NCBI RefSeq assembly: GCF_030819275.1
Contig: NZ_JAUTBL010000002.1
Location: 1,800,501 to 1,864,500 of the forward strand
Length of the DNA stretch: 64,000 nucleotides
Direction of reading: 5' to 3'
From: Agrobacterium larrymoorei
GTDB taxonomy: Bacteria; Pseudomonadota; Alphaproteobacteria; Rhizobiales; Rhizobiaceae
Shown here: in pieces, positions 1 to 9,802 of the stretch
How the letters are laid out: every line of letters begins with the position of its first letter
Numbering within the stretch: position 1 is the stretch's first letter
Made by a program: the position numbers and the translations under genes
The notes under the pieces: model-generated
Seen by the model: the letters and a program-made list of their open reading frames with translations, nothing else
Database searches by the model: none
Told to the model about the DNA's origin: nothing

Positions 1-104
1 CCTATCGAGGCCTGTTATCCCTGGAGGTAGCGACGGACGATGCGCTGCAAGAGAAGTTGGCTCGCTTGGGCTTCGGTCGAGACAATTCTATTTCCGGCCT
101 TTAG
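1..104 (+). CDS. C-terminal fragment of an unidentified protein
   Basis: The third forward frame is open from the window edge to a TAG at 102-104. It encodes about 33 residues ending LARLGFGRDNSISGL. The alternating hydrophobic and charged residues (LLSLEVATDDALQEKLARLGF) look like the end of a real protein, but no family can be named. It would be convergent with the phosphatase-family gene that ends at 153. The upstream part lies outside the window, so this is a partial call. The fragment could be chance. Confidence 0.35.
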   Translation, partial: YRGLLSLEVATDDALQEKLARLGFGRDNSISGL

Positions 105-152
105 AGCCTCTGCCCCGCAGATTACCCCTACGTCGACGCCCGGCGAATGGCC

Positions 153-1262
153 TCACCCCAGATCCAGCGTCATCACCACCGGGCAGTGGTCCGATGCTTT
201 CGGCCGATCCCAGCCGGTGCGGGGATAGCGCTCCACCTCCTGCCCCGGCGGGAAGACGGTGCGGTAAGGTTGACCGCCGCGAATGATTTCCGGCACGCGT
301 GACGCATTCCGCTCGGCGAGGCTTTGCGAAAGCAGGATGTAATCGAGCTGGCAAAGATGCTGCTCCTGCGGGCCTCTGGAGTGATACAGCGTCCAGCGGT
401 CCATCACGTCCCGGCGCTGCATGGGGTTGATGGCAAAGCCATCCTTGGTCAGAAGGTCGAGCGCGCTGCGCGCTTCCGCTACCGGCGTGAAGCTGTAGCC
501 GGTCCGGCGATTGCCATTGATAACCACCCGCTCCTGATAATCGTTCATGTCGCCGCAGATGGCGAAATTGCTGTGGCGCGCCTGATCTACGCCGAAACGC
601 TCCTCGATGATACGGCGGATGGCGCGCACTTCCGCTTCGCGCACCGGCATGGTGCCGAGCCGCGCGTCGGTGGATTCGCGGGCATTGCTCATGGATTTCA
701 GGTGTGTGACGAAGAGAGAGAATGGCTTGCCGCCAATCTTGAGTTCAAGCTCCAGGCAGTCGCGCTTGAAGATCTTGTCATCGATGGCGTTCGTCAGTGA
801 CAGCTCGTCATTGAACAGGTCGAGATTGCGATAGGTGAGCGCCGCATGGCTGCGAATATCGACAAGCTCGATCTTCTCGCCATCCAAGGTCTCGTCACGC
901 ATGACCACCGCCACATCGATGCCGCGGCTGTCATTGCCTTCCACGAGATATTTGTGGCGGTAGCCATTGCCAACCATGCGGTAGAGATAGCCATATTCGA
1001 AGGCCTGCAAGGCAGCCATGTTATCGACTTCCTGCAGGCAGAGAATGTCGGCATCCGCATCGGCTATGGCGAGCGCCGAAAGCTGGCGCGTGTCATCGGT
1101 GGAGGCCAACATGCGCGCGCTTTCCAGCGCATTATAGGTCGCCTCGTCGCGCACGTCGAAAAGCTGCATGGCACGATCGCGACGGGTCTGGTTGCGAAAC
1201 CCGGTGAAATCAAACCGGGTCATCAGATTTTCGATATTGAAGGTGGCAAGCCGCAGCGACAT
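153..1262 (-). CDS. Endonuclease/exonuclease/phosphatase (EEP) family protein
   Basis: The 369-residue protein belongs to the metal-dependent EEP fold shared by DNase I, exonuclease III and inositol phosphatases. Visible motifs are the N-terminal ATFNIENL (about residues 6-13), LQEVDN with the metal-binding Glu (76-81), CGDMNDY in the middle and the C-terminal SDHCPVVM with the catalytic Asp-His. There is no clear signal peptide, so it is probably cytoplasmic. It lies 60 nt downstream of an ABC importer gene set on the same strand and is likely co-transcribed with it. That context suggests it may process the imported substrate, for example a phosphate ester or nucleic acid breakdown product. 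The substrate cannot be read from the sequence. A GGGAA stretch precedes the ATG. Confidence 0.85.
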   Translation of the reverse strand: MSLRLATFNIENLMTRFDFTGFRNQTRRDRAMQLFDVRDEATYNALESARMLASTDDTRQLSALAIADADADILCLQEVDNMAALQAFEYGYLYRMVGNGYRHKYLVEGNDSRGIDVAVVMRDETLDGEKIELVDIRSHAALTYRNLDLFNDELSLTNAIDDKIFKRDCLELELKIGGKPFSLFVTHLKSMSNARESTDARLGTMPVREAEVRAIRRIIEERFGVDQARHSNFAICGDMNDYQERVVINGNRRTGYSFTPVAEARSALDLLTKDGFAINPMQRRDVMDRWTLYHSRGPQEQHLCQLDYILLSQSLAERNASRVPEIIRGGQPYRTVFPPGQEVERYPRTGWDRPKASDHCPVVMTLDLG

Positions 1263-1322
1263 GAATCATTCCCAATGAATGCCCAACTTAGTCGCTTCTC
1301 GATGGAAGCCAAGTGACCCGTG

Positions 1323-2351
1323 CTATAATCGCCAAGCCGAGCGGATGGCGATGGGATAGATCGCCCCGAGTGCCGCAGGCTCCCGGGAATAGGCCCGCAA
1401 CACCTGCCCATCGGGCAAGGTGAGGCGCAGCGCATAACGCTCGCCCTCATACAGAATGTTGCTCACCCGGCAGGCGACACCCTCAGCGTCGTGAAGCACA
1501 TCCTGGGGGCGGATGAGAATATCACTTGCTGGAGACATAGGCGCATCAGCCTGTATGGCCGCCTCTAGTACATTCCAATTCAAAGCCCGTGGCGCGTCAT
1601 CGGGCAGGCCGAGCGAGATGATCGCGCCCTGCCCGACCAGCGAGCCGACGAGCCTTCCCTCAGGCCTTGCATATAGCTCCGCCGGTGGCGCCATCTGCAA
1701 CAGCCTGCCTTCCGACATCACTGCAACATCTGTCGCAAGCGCCATGGCTTCGGCCTGATCATGCGTGACATAGACCATCGTCGCGCCGGATGTGGCGTGG
1801 AACTCGCGAAAGGTCTCTTCCATCTCCTGGCGCAGATGCCGATCGAGATTGGCAAGCGGCTCGTCGAGAAGCACGACGTCGGGCTCCGTGACGAGGCAGC
1901 GCGCAAGCGCGACGCGCTGACGCTGTCCGCCCGAAAGCTCCGATGGGCGACGCTCGGCGTAAGCGTCGAGCCGCACGGTTGCCAGCGCATCCATCACCTT
2001 GCGGCGGTAACGCTCGCCGGTAATGCCGCGCACCTTTAGCGGATAGCCGGTATTTTCCGCCACCGTCATATGCGGCCACAGCGCATAGGATTGGAAGACC
2101 ATCGCCATATTGCGCCGCTCCGGCGGCACCATGCTACCGGCATCCGCCAGCACCCGCTCACCCAGAAGGATCGCGCCGTCGCTCGGCTGCTCGAAACCTG
2201 CAATCATCCGCAGCACTGTCGTCTTGCCGCAGCCGGAGGGACCAAGCAGCGCCAGAAAACCGCCTTCGCGGATCGTCATCGACACGTCATTGACCGCAGG
2301 CTTGCCGCCACCAAAGCTTTTCGACAGGCGGTTGAGGATCAGTTTCGCCAA
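1323..2351 (-). CDS. ABC transporter ATP-binding protein, FbpC/AfuC/PotA type
   Basis: A 342-residue ATPase that powers the neighbouring permease. Walker A GPSGCGKTT lies at about 37-45, the signature LSGGQRQRVALAR near 138-150 and Walker B VVLLDEPLANLD follows. The region after about residue 240 matches the TOBE-type regulatory domain of the iron, polyamine and sugar-phosphate importers. The start codon lies inside the 3' end of the permease gene (13 nt overlap), implying translational coupling. Family resemblance alone does not separate ferric iron, 2-aminoethylphosphonate and hexose-phosphate transport. Confidence 0.93.
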   Translation of the reverse strand: MAKLILNRLSKSFGGGKPAVNDVSMTIREGGFLALLGPSGCGKTTVLRMIAGFEQPSDGAILLGERVLADAGSMVPPERRNMAMVFQSYALWPHMTVAENTGYPLKVRGITGERYRRKVMDALATVRLDAYAERRPSELSGGQRQRVALARCLVTEPDVVLLDEPLANLDRHLRQEMEETFREFHATSGATMVYVTHDQAEAMALATDVAVMSEGRLLQMAPPAELYARPEGRLVGSLVGQGAIISLGLPDDAPRALNWNVLEAAIQADAPMSPASDILIRPQDVLHDAEGVACRVSNILYEGERYALRLTLPDGQVLRAYSREPAALGAIYPIAIRSAWRL

Positions 2352-4033
2352 GGCACAACTCCCTTCGGCAGCTTGCGGCCGAGCAGTTCGAGCAGCAGCA
2401 TCAGCACGATCACCATCGCCACCACCAGCACGGAGAGTGCGGAGGCGAGATCGAAACTGCCGCTATCATCGAGATTATAGATCACCACGCCGAGCGTCTG
2501 CGTGCCCGCCGACCAGAGCAGCGCGGAGACGGTCAATTCGTTGCAGGCAATCAGAAAGACCAGAATGACGGAGGCACCTGCTGCAGGCCCGACCAGCGGC
2601 AGAATGATATCCTTCATCCGCCTCCAGAAGCCCGCACCGGATAGCCTCGCCGCCTCCTCCAACACCGGGTCGAACTGGGTGAAAGCGCTCACCATCGGTT
2701 TGAGGCTCACGGCGAAGAAGGAGGAGAAGTAGGCCAGCAGAATGATCCACAGGGTGCCGTAAAGCGTGATGCCGACGAGCGGGATCGGAGCCGCAAACAG
2801 CAGCACATAGGATACGGAAATCACCACGCCTGGCAGCGCATAGGGAATATCCACCAGCGCCGACAAGAGGAACATGAACCGGCTTTTGCCGCGCACGAGG
2901 AAGTAGGCCGTCAGCACAGTCACCAGAAGGAGACATAAGGATGTGGCAGTGGCGAGGAACAGCGAATTGGCAAAAGCCGTGCGCGTCACCGCCTGCCGCA
3001 AGAGGATTTCCTCATAGGCATGGATCGTCGCCGTCTTCAACGTCAGCGGCACACCATAGGCCGGAGCAAGCGAGCTTGCCACGAGCGCCGTCAGAGGCGC
3101 GACGAGGATGATGAGGATAGAGAGCCAAAGAAGTGCTTCAACAATCCAGCGCCAGCCGCCAAGTTGAAACGTGGCGGCCTTACCCGACAGACCGATGATG
3201 CGGTAGTCCCGTCCCTTCATCGCCCGTTCCTGAATGGCAAGACCGAGGACGGAGATGATCGCGATCATGCCGGACAGCATGGCGATGTCGCCAAAGGTGC
3301 TGCTGCCGAAACTGGAGAAGCGGCTATAGATCAACGTCGGCAGGGTGAAGATCGAAGCCGGTATGCCGAGAATAGCGGGAATGCCGAAATTGCCGACACC
3401 GGAGACGAAGGCGATCGCGGCACCCGCAATCAGCCCGGGCATGGACAGCGGCAGGATGATATCTTTCAGCACCTGCCATGAGGATGCACCGGATAGCTTC
3501 GCGGCCTCGATCCCATCCTGCGGCAGCGCCAGCAGCCCGGCGCGCAAGGAGAGATAGACGAGCGGCGCATGCTGAACGCCGAGCAGAAGCGCAATGCCGA
3601 AGATTGAGTAGAGCGGCTGCGCGGAGCCGATGGGCGGGGCAAGACCGATTGCCTTCGACAATGTGCTGGAAGGCCCGGTCATGCCGATCCAGGAGAGCGC
3701 CGTCACCTGTGGCGGGATCATCATCGGCAGCATGAAGAGGAAGCTCAGCAGAGACTTCCCGCGAATATTGCAGAGCGTCAGCGCCAGTGCAAAACCGCCG
3801 CCAATCGCAAGCGAGATCAGCATGCCGAAGAAAGAGGTGGAGAGCGTGTTGAGCACGGCCTGCCACAGTGCCGGATCGCTCAGCAACGGCCACATGTCAC
3901 CTTTGAGTGACGAAATAATGCCGGTATAGGCCAATCGCCCCAGCGGGAGCGCGCTGAGCATGAAAACGACCGTGACGACAAAAGGAAACAGCCAGCGCGG
4001 CTGGCTGTTTCCATGCGATGAAGAGGCTGGCAT
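2339..4033 (-). CDS. ABC transporter permease, two fused FbpB-type domains
   Basis: A 564-residue inner membrane protein with two tandem permease halves. Each half has about six hydrophobic segments and an EAA-type cytoplasmic loop: EAAKLSGASSWQVLKDIILPLSMPG in the first half, and EEAARLSGAGFWRRMKDIILPL in the second. The fused arrangement is typical of FbpB/AfuB importers, where one polypeptide replaces a permease dimer. It sits between the binding protein gene (9 nt upstream) and the ATPase gene (overlapping). The three genes form one minus-strand operon. Confidence 0.93.
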   Translation of the reverse strand: MPASSSHGNSQPRWLFPFVVTVVFMLSALPLGRLAYTGIISSLKGDMWPLLSDPALWQAVLNTLSTSFFGMLISLAIGGGFALALTLCNIRGKSLLSFLFMLPMMIPPQVTALSWIGMTGPSSTLSKAIGLAPPIGSAQPLYSIFGIALLLGVQHAPLVYLSLRAGLLALPQDGIEAAKLSGASSWQVLKDIILPLSMPGLIAGAAIAFVSGVGNFGIPAILGIPASIFTLPTLIYSRFSSFGSSTFGDIAMLSGMIAIISVLGLAIQERAMKGRDYRIIGLSGKAATFQLGGWRWIVEALLWLSILIILVAPLTALVASSLAPAYGVPLTLKTATIHAYEEILLRQAVTRTAFANSLFLATATSLCLLLVTVLTAYFLVRGKSRFMFLLSALVDIPYALPGVVISVSYVLLFAAPIPLVGITLYGTLWIILLAYFSSFFAVSLKPMVSAFTQFDPVLEEAARLSGAGFWRRMKDIILPLVGPAAGASVILVFLIACNELTVSALLWSAGTQTLGVVIYNLDDSGSFDLASALSVLVVAMVIVLMLLLELLGRKLPKGVVPWRN

Positions 4034-4042
4034 AGAGAAGGT

Positions 4043-5029
4043 TCAGCCCTTGGAGCCGCCGAAGATATCGGAGAAGGTCTTGAGGTCCTTTTCGGAATTC
4101 TTCAGCGCTTCTGCCGGGTTCAGCGGCAGAACCTTGATCTTGTCGCGGGCGGGGAAGCCGGCTGGCAGGGCGACATCGTTGCGCGCAGGAATATAGCCGA
4201 GCTTGACGAAGCCTTCCTGTCCCTTGGTGGAGAGCACGTAATCCACGAACTTCTTGGCCGCGTCCGCATGCTTGGTGTGGGCAAGAATGCCGACCGGCTC
4301 GGTCACGGCGGAAACGCCTTCGCTCGGGAAGACGAACTCGATCGGCGCGCCCTTCGCCTTCTCGCGGATCGGCATGTAATCGACGACGACGCCGTAAGCC
4401 TTCTCGCCGGATGCGACGGATTTCAGAACGGCGCCGTTACCACCAGCGGCGATCGCGCCATTGTCTTTCAGCGCCTTATAGTAATCCCAGCCGAGGCCGG
4501 GTACGGCCGCCAGCGTCTGTGCATGGATCAAAGCCGCACCCGAGGTCAGCGGGCTTGGCATGGTCACGAGCCCCTTGGCTTCTGGCTTTTCCAGATCCTT
4601 CCAGCTCGTCGGCTTCATCGCAGCCTGCGTGTTGTACATAATGCCGGTGGTGATGAGCTTGGTGGAATAGTAATAGCCATCCGCATCATAGAGCGAGACA
4701 TCGTAATGGGCCGCTTCCGGCGATTTATAGGCCATCAACTGGCCCGCCTGCTTCATGCGCTCCAGCGTCACGGTGTCGGCGATCAGCAGAACGTCGGCGA
4801 CTGGATTACCCGCCTCAATCTCCGCCATCAGCTTGGCCATGATCTTCGGGGTTCCGTCGCGGACCCACTCGACATCGATGCCGGGATTGGCGGCCTTGAA
4901 GCCATCGACGGTCGCCTGGGCATCTTCATTCGGCTGGCTGGTGTAAAGCACCAGATCGGCAGCATTGGCACTGCCCAGCAAAAGACCGAGCGACACGATG
5001 GCGGTGAAGGCGGAAAGAAGGGTTTTCAT
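4043..5029 (-). CDS. ABC transporter periplasmic substrate-binding protein (FbpA/AfuA-like)
   Basis: The 328-residue protein starts with a typical signal peptide (charged MKTLL, hydrophobic core, ANA at 21-23). The mature part begins DLVLYTSQPNEDAQ, like the type 2 periplasmic binding proteins of the FbpA/AfuA/PhnS group. A pair of adjacent tyrosines as in iron-binding FbpA is not obvious in the usual place; DGYYYSTKL lies mid-protein. Members of this group bind ferric iron, aminoethylphosphonate or sugar phosphates, and the substrate here is open. The nearby EEP-family gene makes a phosphorylated ligand attractive, which is inference. It is the first gene of the transporter operon. Confidence 0.9.
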   Translation of the reverse strand: MKTLLSAFTAIVSLGLLLGSANAADLVLYTSQPNEDAQATVDGFKAANPGIDVEWVRDGTPKIMAKLMAEIEAGNPVADVLLIADTVTLERMKQAGQLMAYKSPEAAHYDVSLYDADGYYYSTKLITTGIMYNTQAAMKPTSWKDLEKPEAKGLVTMPSPLTSGAALIHAQTLAAVPGLGWDYYKALKDNGAIAAGGNGAVLKSVASGEKAYGVVVDYMPIREKAKGAPIEFVFPSEGVSAVTEPVGILAHTKHADAAKKFVDYVLSTKGQEGFVKLGYIPARNDVALPAGFPARDKIKVLPLNPAEALKNSEKDLKTFSDIFGGSKG

Positions 5030-5064
5030 AAGTCCAGTCCCCGTTTGAAGCTGGGACCGCTAAA

Positions 5065-5087
5065 ACATACCTGCATAACATGTATGT
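5065..5087. promoter_or_regulatory. Inverted repeat upstream of the ABC importer operon
   Basis: The arms ACATAC (5065-5070) and GTATGT (5082-5087) surround an 11-nt centre, 36 nt upstream of the binding-protein start. Position and symmetry fit an operator, perhaps for a GntR- or TetR-type regulator. No cognate regulator gene is adjacent, and the short arms could be chance. Confidence 0.3.
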
Positions 5088-5118
5088 GACAGACAGGATT
5101 TGACCGTCACATTCGCTG

Positions 5119-5952
5119 TCAAAGGGTAATCTTTCCCTCGATCAATGTCGTCACCTGCCCGCCGATCCAGATATCCTCGCCGATCTTGTCAACGCTGACA
5201 CGCCCTGCCCGACCGAGAGCCGTTCCCTGGCTCGCCACATAGGTCTCAGGCGCCAAGCCAGCACCAATCAGCCACTGCGCAAGACCTGCATTGAGGCTGC
5301 CGGTCACCGGATCCTCCACCCGGTCCGAAAACGCCCGCACTTCGAAATCCGCATCGATCCCATCCTCAGCGCGGCACTGCGCCACAACACCCACCTTGAA
5401 GCCGCCGAGCGCGACGAAGTCCGGCTCGATGGTAAGAACATCGGCGCGGCTCCTAAGAAGCAACGAGAGCCAGCCCGGCCCATTGTCCGTCCAGCTCGTA
5501 TCAAGGATTAGCTCGGGCGCGAGCCCCAGTGCTGCTGCGACCTGCGAAATCGAAGTCGGGTCGACCGGCCCGAACTTCCGCAATGGCGGAGCGGCAAAAG
5601 CAAGCTTTTCGCCGGTGACCTTGATCTTGATCAGACCCGCCTCACATTGCTGGACGATCTCGCTTTTGTGGGTGTTTCCCGAATGCGAGCGATAAACATG
5701 GCAGGTCCCGAGTGTAGGATGACCGGCAAAAGGAAGCTCTCCCGTCGGGGTGAAGATCCGCACCCGATAATCCGCATCACCCACCGTCGGCTTCATCAGG
5801 AATGTCGTCTCGCTGAGATTCGTCCAGTTGGCGAAAGCCGCCATCTCCTCATCCGACCAGTCATCGGCATCACACACCACCGCAAGCGGATTGCCCTTCA
5901 AAGGCTTGGCGGAAAACACATCGATCTGATGGAAGGGGTAGGTTCTCGTCAT
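5119..5952 (-). CDS. PhzF-family isomerase/epimerase
   Basis: The 277-residue protein has the PhzF fold signature: FSAKPLKGNPLAVV near the N-terminus, NLSETTF with the catalytic Glu at about residue 48, GHPTLG around 77-82 and DPVTGS with its glycine-rich loop in the C-terminal half. PhzF-type enzymes catalyse proton-shift isomerisations. The founding member acts in phenazine synthesis, but most bacterial homologues have unknown substrates and no phenazine genes occur here. AAGGA lies just upstream of the ATG. It reads in the same direction as the ABC importer 89 nt downstream, but the inverted repeat between them suggests separate control. Confidence 0.9.
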   Translation of the reverse strand: MTRTYPFHQIDVFSAKPLKGNPLAVVCDADDWSDEEMAAFANWTNLSETTFLMKPTVGDADYRVRIFTPTGELPFAGHPTLGTCHVYRSHSGNTHKSEIVQQCEAGLIKIKVTGEKLAFAAPPLRKFGPVDPTSISQVAAALGLAPELILDTSWTDNGPGWLSLLLRSRADVLTIEPDFVALGGFKVGVVAQCRAEDGIDADFEVRAFSDRVEDPVTGSLNAGLAQWLIGAGLAPETYVASQGTALGRAGRVSVDKIGEDIWIGGQVTTLIEGKITL

Positions 5953-6114
5953 AGCGCATATCCTTCGAATGGGAAGCGGACGTGTTGCGTGATGCGTGGC
6001 ACCAGCGCAAAGACTTTAAAATGATGGAGCGAGGGCTCACTTAGAATGCTGGCCGCTTTCAAAGTCGGCCAGCACCATCTTGTCATTACGAGAAAGGAGA
6101 GTGCCTCCCTTCCC

Positions 6115-7359
6115 TCACACGATCGGCATCGTCGCTCTGGTCGTGGTTTCGGCATTGGCGATGAGGCGACCGAGACGCTTGATACCCTCGTCGATCATCT
6201 GCTCATTGGCGCAGGAGAAGCTGATACGCAGCGTATTGCTGCCCGAACCATCGGCAAAGAAGGCCTTGCCTGGAACGAACGCCACACGCTCGGTGGAGAG
6301 CGATTGCGCCAGAAGCTCCGCCCCATCGAGACCTTCCGGCAGCGTGACCCAGATGAACATGCCGCCTTCCGGCTTTGTCCAGCGCGCCGTCTTTGGCATG
6401 TACTTGTCGAGCGCGGTCAGCATGGCGTCACGGCGGGCGCTATAGGCAGCCTTGATCTTCGCGACCTGGCTGTCGAAACCGCGCGAGGCAACATGCTCGA
6501 TCGCCATCTGGTTGATGGTCGAGGAATGCAGATCCGCCGCCTGCTTCATCAGCACCAGCTTGCGAATGACGGGCATCGCGGCGACCACGAAGCCGACGCG
6601 AAGACCCGGCGCCAAGGTCTTGGAGAAGCTGCCGGAATAGATCGTGCGTGTCTTTTCGATGCCACCGTTGCGTTCGATATCGAGCGCCAGGATCGGCGTA
6701 ACCGGCTGACCGTCAAAACGAAGGTTCTGATAGGCGCCATCCTCGATAACGGCGATATCGAGTTCATCGGCGAGTTCCAGCAGCTTCTTGCGGCCTGCGA
6801 GATCGACCGTCTCACCCGTAGGGTTGGAGAAGTCGGCCGAGAGATAGGCGAATTTGACAGAGCCACCGGCCTTCGTCGCATTGTCGCGATAGGTCTCGGG
6901 CGTGCGATTGCCGCCTGGGTTCAGCTGATCGTAGGTGGGCTCATAGGCATTGAAGGCCGAAAGCGCACCGAGATAGGTCGGCCATGTCACCAAGGCGGTA
7001 TCATTCGGTGACAGGAACAGCTTGCCGAGATAATCCAGCGCCTGCTGTGAACCGGACGTGATGAAGACGTTATCGACGGAACACTCGATGCCGATCTTCG
7101 CCATGTCCTTGACGATCCATTCGCGCAGCGGCTTGTAACCTTCGCTGACCGAATACTGCAGCGCTGAATTCACCTGGGAACCGGAGAATATATCCGAGTA
7201 GGCTTGCTTGAAGTCAGCATCGGGAAACAGCGCCGGATCGGGAATGCCACCCGCAAAGGAAATGATATCCGGCTGATCCAGAAGCTTCAGAAGCTCACGG
7301 ATTTCAGACGCTTTCATCCGCGATGAACGCGTGGCGAAGATTTGTTCCCAATCAAGCAT
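6115..7359 (-). CDS. PLP-dependent class I/II aminotransferase (LysN/2-aminoadipate type)
   Basis: A 414-residue fold-type I aminotransferase. Residues 34-42 (SFAGGIPDP) and TSGSQQALD (101-109) are typical of the MocR-related and 2-aminoadipate/aromatic aminotransferase group. DFSNPTGET holds the conserved Asn-Pro. The PLP-binding lysine is K247 in SGSFSKTLAPGLRVGF. The enzyme moves an amino group between an amino acid and a 2-oxo acid; the exact substrate cannot be told. It is divergent from fucU, with an inverted repeat in between. Confidence 0.88.
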   Translation of the reverse strand: MLDWEQIFATRSSRMKASEIRELLKLLDQPDIISFAGGIPDPALFPDADFKQAYSDIFSGSQVNSALQYSVSEGYKPLREWIVKDMAKIGIECSVDNVFITSGSQQALDYLGKLFLSPNDTALVTWPTYLGALSAFNAYEPTYDQLNPGGNRTPETYRDNATKAGGSVKFAYLSADFSNPTGETVDLAGRKKLLELADELDIAVIEDGAYQNLRFDGQPVTPILALDIERNGGIEKTRTIYSGSFSKTLAPGLRVGFVVAAMPVIRKLVLMKQAADLHSSTINQMAIEHVASRGFDSQVAKIKAAYSARRDAMLTALDKYMPKTARWTKPEGGMFIWVTLPEGLDGAELLAQSLSTERVAFVPGKAFFADGSGSNTLRISFSCANEQMIDEGIKRLGRLIANAETTTRATMPIV

Positions 7360-7416
7360 GGGTCTGTTTCCTCATATTTCGTTTTATGACGCAAATGAGT
7401 ACAGAAACATCGATAG

Positions 7417-7431
7417 GTCAGCAATACTGAC
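7417..7431. promoter_or_regulatory. Perfect inverted repeat in the aminotransferase-fucU intergenic region
   Basis: GTCAG-CAATA-CTGAC is a perfect 5-bp inverted repeat with a 5-nt spacer, 57 nt upstream of the aminotransferase start and in the shared promoter region with fucU. It may be an operator for a dimeric regulator. A single short palindrome is weak evidence. Confidence 0.3.
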
Positions 7432-7600
7432 TTATCAGTTTCCGGTACGGTTTTTGAAGATTTTCTGCGTCCGCTCCCGATGTATCGACATCCAATACAA
7501 TCTCTTCAAAGACTTCACAATCTGCTTGGCGATGGATTGACGAGGCGAGATTTTCCGGGTGGATTGCGGCCCAACTGATTTGCTGTCCGGAGGAGACAAA

Positions 7601-8053
7601 ATGCTCAAGAATATCCACCCCGCGCTGAACGCCGACGTCCTGCACGCTTTGCGCGCCATGGGCCACGCCGACACGCTCGTCGTGACCGACACCAACTTCC
7701 CTTCGGACAGCATTGCCCAGCACACCGCGGTCGGGCAGGTGCTGCGCATGGAAAACCTCACCTCCGCCCAGGCGATCAAAGCGATCCTCTCGGTCTTCCC
7801 TCTCGACACGCCACTGCAGCCCTCCGTCGGCCGCATGGAAGTCATGGGCGCACCGGACCAGATCGAGCCGGTCCAACAGGAAGTCCAGGCCGAAATCGAC
7901 GCTGCCGAGGGCAAGTCCGCGCCGATGTACGGCATCGAGCGCTTCGCCTTCTACGAGAAGGCTAAAGAAGCCTACTGCATCATCACCACCGGTGAGCTGC
8001 GTTTCTACGGCTGCTTCATTCTGACCAAGGGCGTAATTTATCCCGCAGCGTGA
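7601..8053 (+). CDS. fucU: RbsD/FucU-type sugar mutarotase
   Basis: The 150-residue protein matches the RbsD/FucU mutarotase family, which interconverts anomers of fucose or ribose to speed sugar metabolism. Near the N-terminus are MLKNIHPALN and GHADTLVVTDTNFP, with the catalytic His at residue 22 and the conserved Asp-Thr-Asn-Phe-Pro loop. GIERFAFYEKAKEAYCII and the C-terminal tyrosine-rich GELRFYGCFILTKG fit FucU. The ATG at 7601 is chosen over an in-frame ATG at 7559 because GGAGGAG lies 5 nt upstream and the family begins there. No sugar uptake genes are next to it. Confidence 0.88.
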   Translation: MLKNIHPALNADVLHALRAMGHADTLVVTDTNFPSDSIAQHTAVGQVLRMENLTSAQAIKAILSVFPLDTPLQPSVGRMEVMGAPDQIEPVQQEVQAEIDAAEGKSAPMYGIERFAFYEKAKEAYCIITTGELRFYGCFILTKGVIYPAA

Positions 8054-8120
8054 TTTGTGCGTAGGTGGAGCTTGAACTGAAAATTGCGGCTCCAACCGCC
8101 TTTCAAGCCTGTGGTAATTC

Positions 8121-8606
8121 TCACTCAGTCACATCATCGTTCTCAAGCTGCGCGAAGGATTCGCGCAGTCTTTTCCTATTTGCGGCGCTGGACAAGAGGT
8201 GGGTTGTGTCATCCCGATTGACGCTAACGGGCGTCCCCTGATGAAAACGTAATGTCCAGCCATCACCGTGGCGGCTCCAGATGGAGGAGCGATTAGCCCG
8301 CTCCATCTTATCACCTCGAGACACCTCGCTCACATAGGTGACCTGCACGACGTCCGGCGAGAGATGGCGCGCATGAAAATTCAAAAGCGGGATAGTCGCA
8401 TTTATATCCTGCCCAGGCTGAGCTTCGATCAGCATCTCCGCGCGATCATAAGTTCTTCCCGATCGGCCAAACTCGAAAAAATCCTGAGCAAAGAGATCGT
8501 CCATCAGCGCAACGTTGAAGCGCGTCTCAGCGACCCACAGGCTCTCTTCCAGTCGTCTGATGTCACTCAGATCAGGCGCCGATAGTGGCGTGTCGTGTTC
8601 ATGCAT
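8121..8606 (-). CDS. NTF2-like (DUF4440-type) protein
   Basis: The 161-residue protein resembles the small cone-shaped NTF2/SnoaL-like fold. It has an N-terminal helix (DIRRLEESLWVAETRFNVALMDDLFAQDFFEFG), the motif GRTYDRAEM, and strand pairs ending in SSIWSRHGDGWTLRFHQGTPV. Family members act as ligand-binding domains or small enzymes; no function is assignable. The start at 8606 has GAAGGA upstream, whereas the longer reading from 8660 would begin inside the ilvC terminator region. The gene lies downstream of ilvC on the same strand but beyond its terminator. Confidence 0.75.
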   Translation of the reverse strand: MHEHDTPLSAPDLSDIRRLEESLWVAETRFNVALMDDLFAQDFFEFGRSGRTYDRAEMLIEAQPGQDINATIPLLNFHARHLSPDVVQVTYVSEVSRGDKMERANRSSIWSRHGDGWTLRFHQGTPVSVNRDDTTHLLSSAANRKRLRESFAQLENDDVTE

Positions 8607-8660
8607 AATGACGTCCTTCGCAATCCCAAGAACGAAACCAGCTTTCTCCTTTGGCTGCAA

Positions 8661-8693
8661 GAAAAAGGGCGCGGAAGTTTCCCTCCGCGCCCT
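8661..8693 (-). terminator. Rho-independent terminator downstream of ilvC
   Basis: A perfect 10-bp stem (AGGGCGCGGA at 8666-8675, TCCGCGCCCT at 8684-8693) is followed on the minus strand by five T residues. It lies 45 nt beyond the ilvC stop codon and should separate ilvC from the NTF2-like gene. Confidence 0.85.
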
Positions 8694-8738
8694 CGCATGT
8701 TACCTGTTTTCGCCCTACAGCGCAGGGCAAAATTGGTG

Positions 8739-9776
<1,038 letters not shown>

Positions 9777-9802
9777 TCAAAACCAGATGATTAAACCGGA
9801 GC

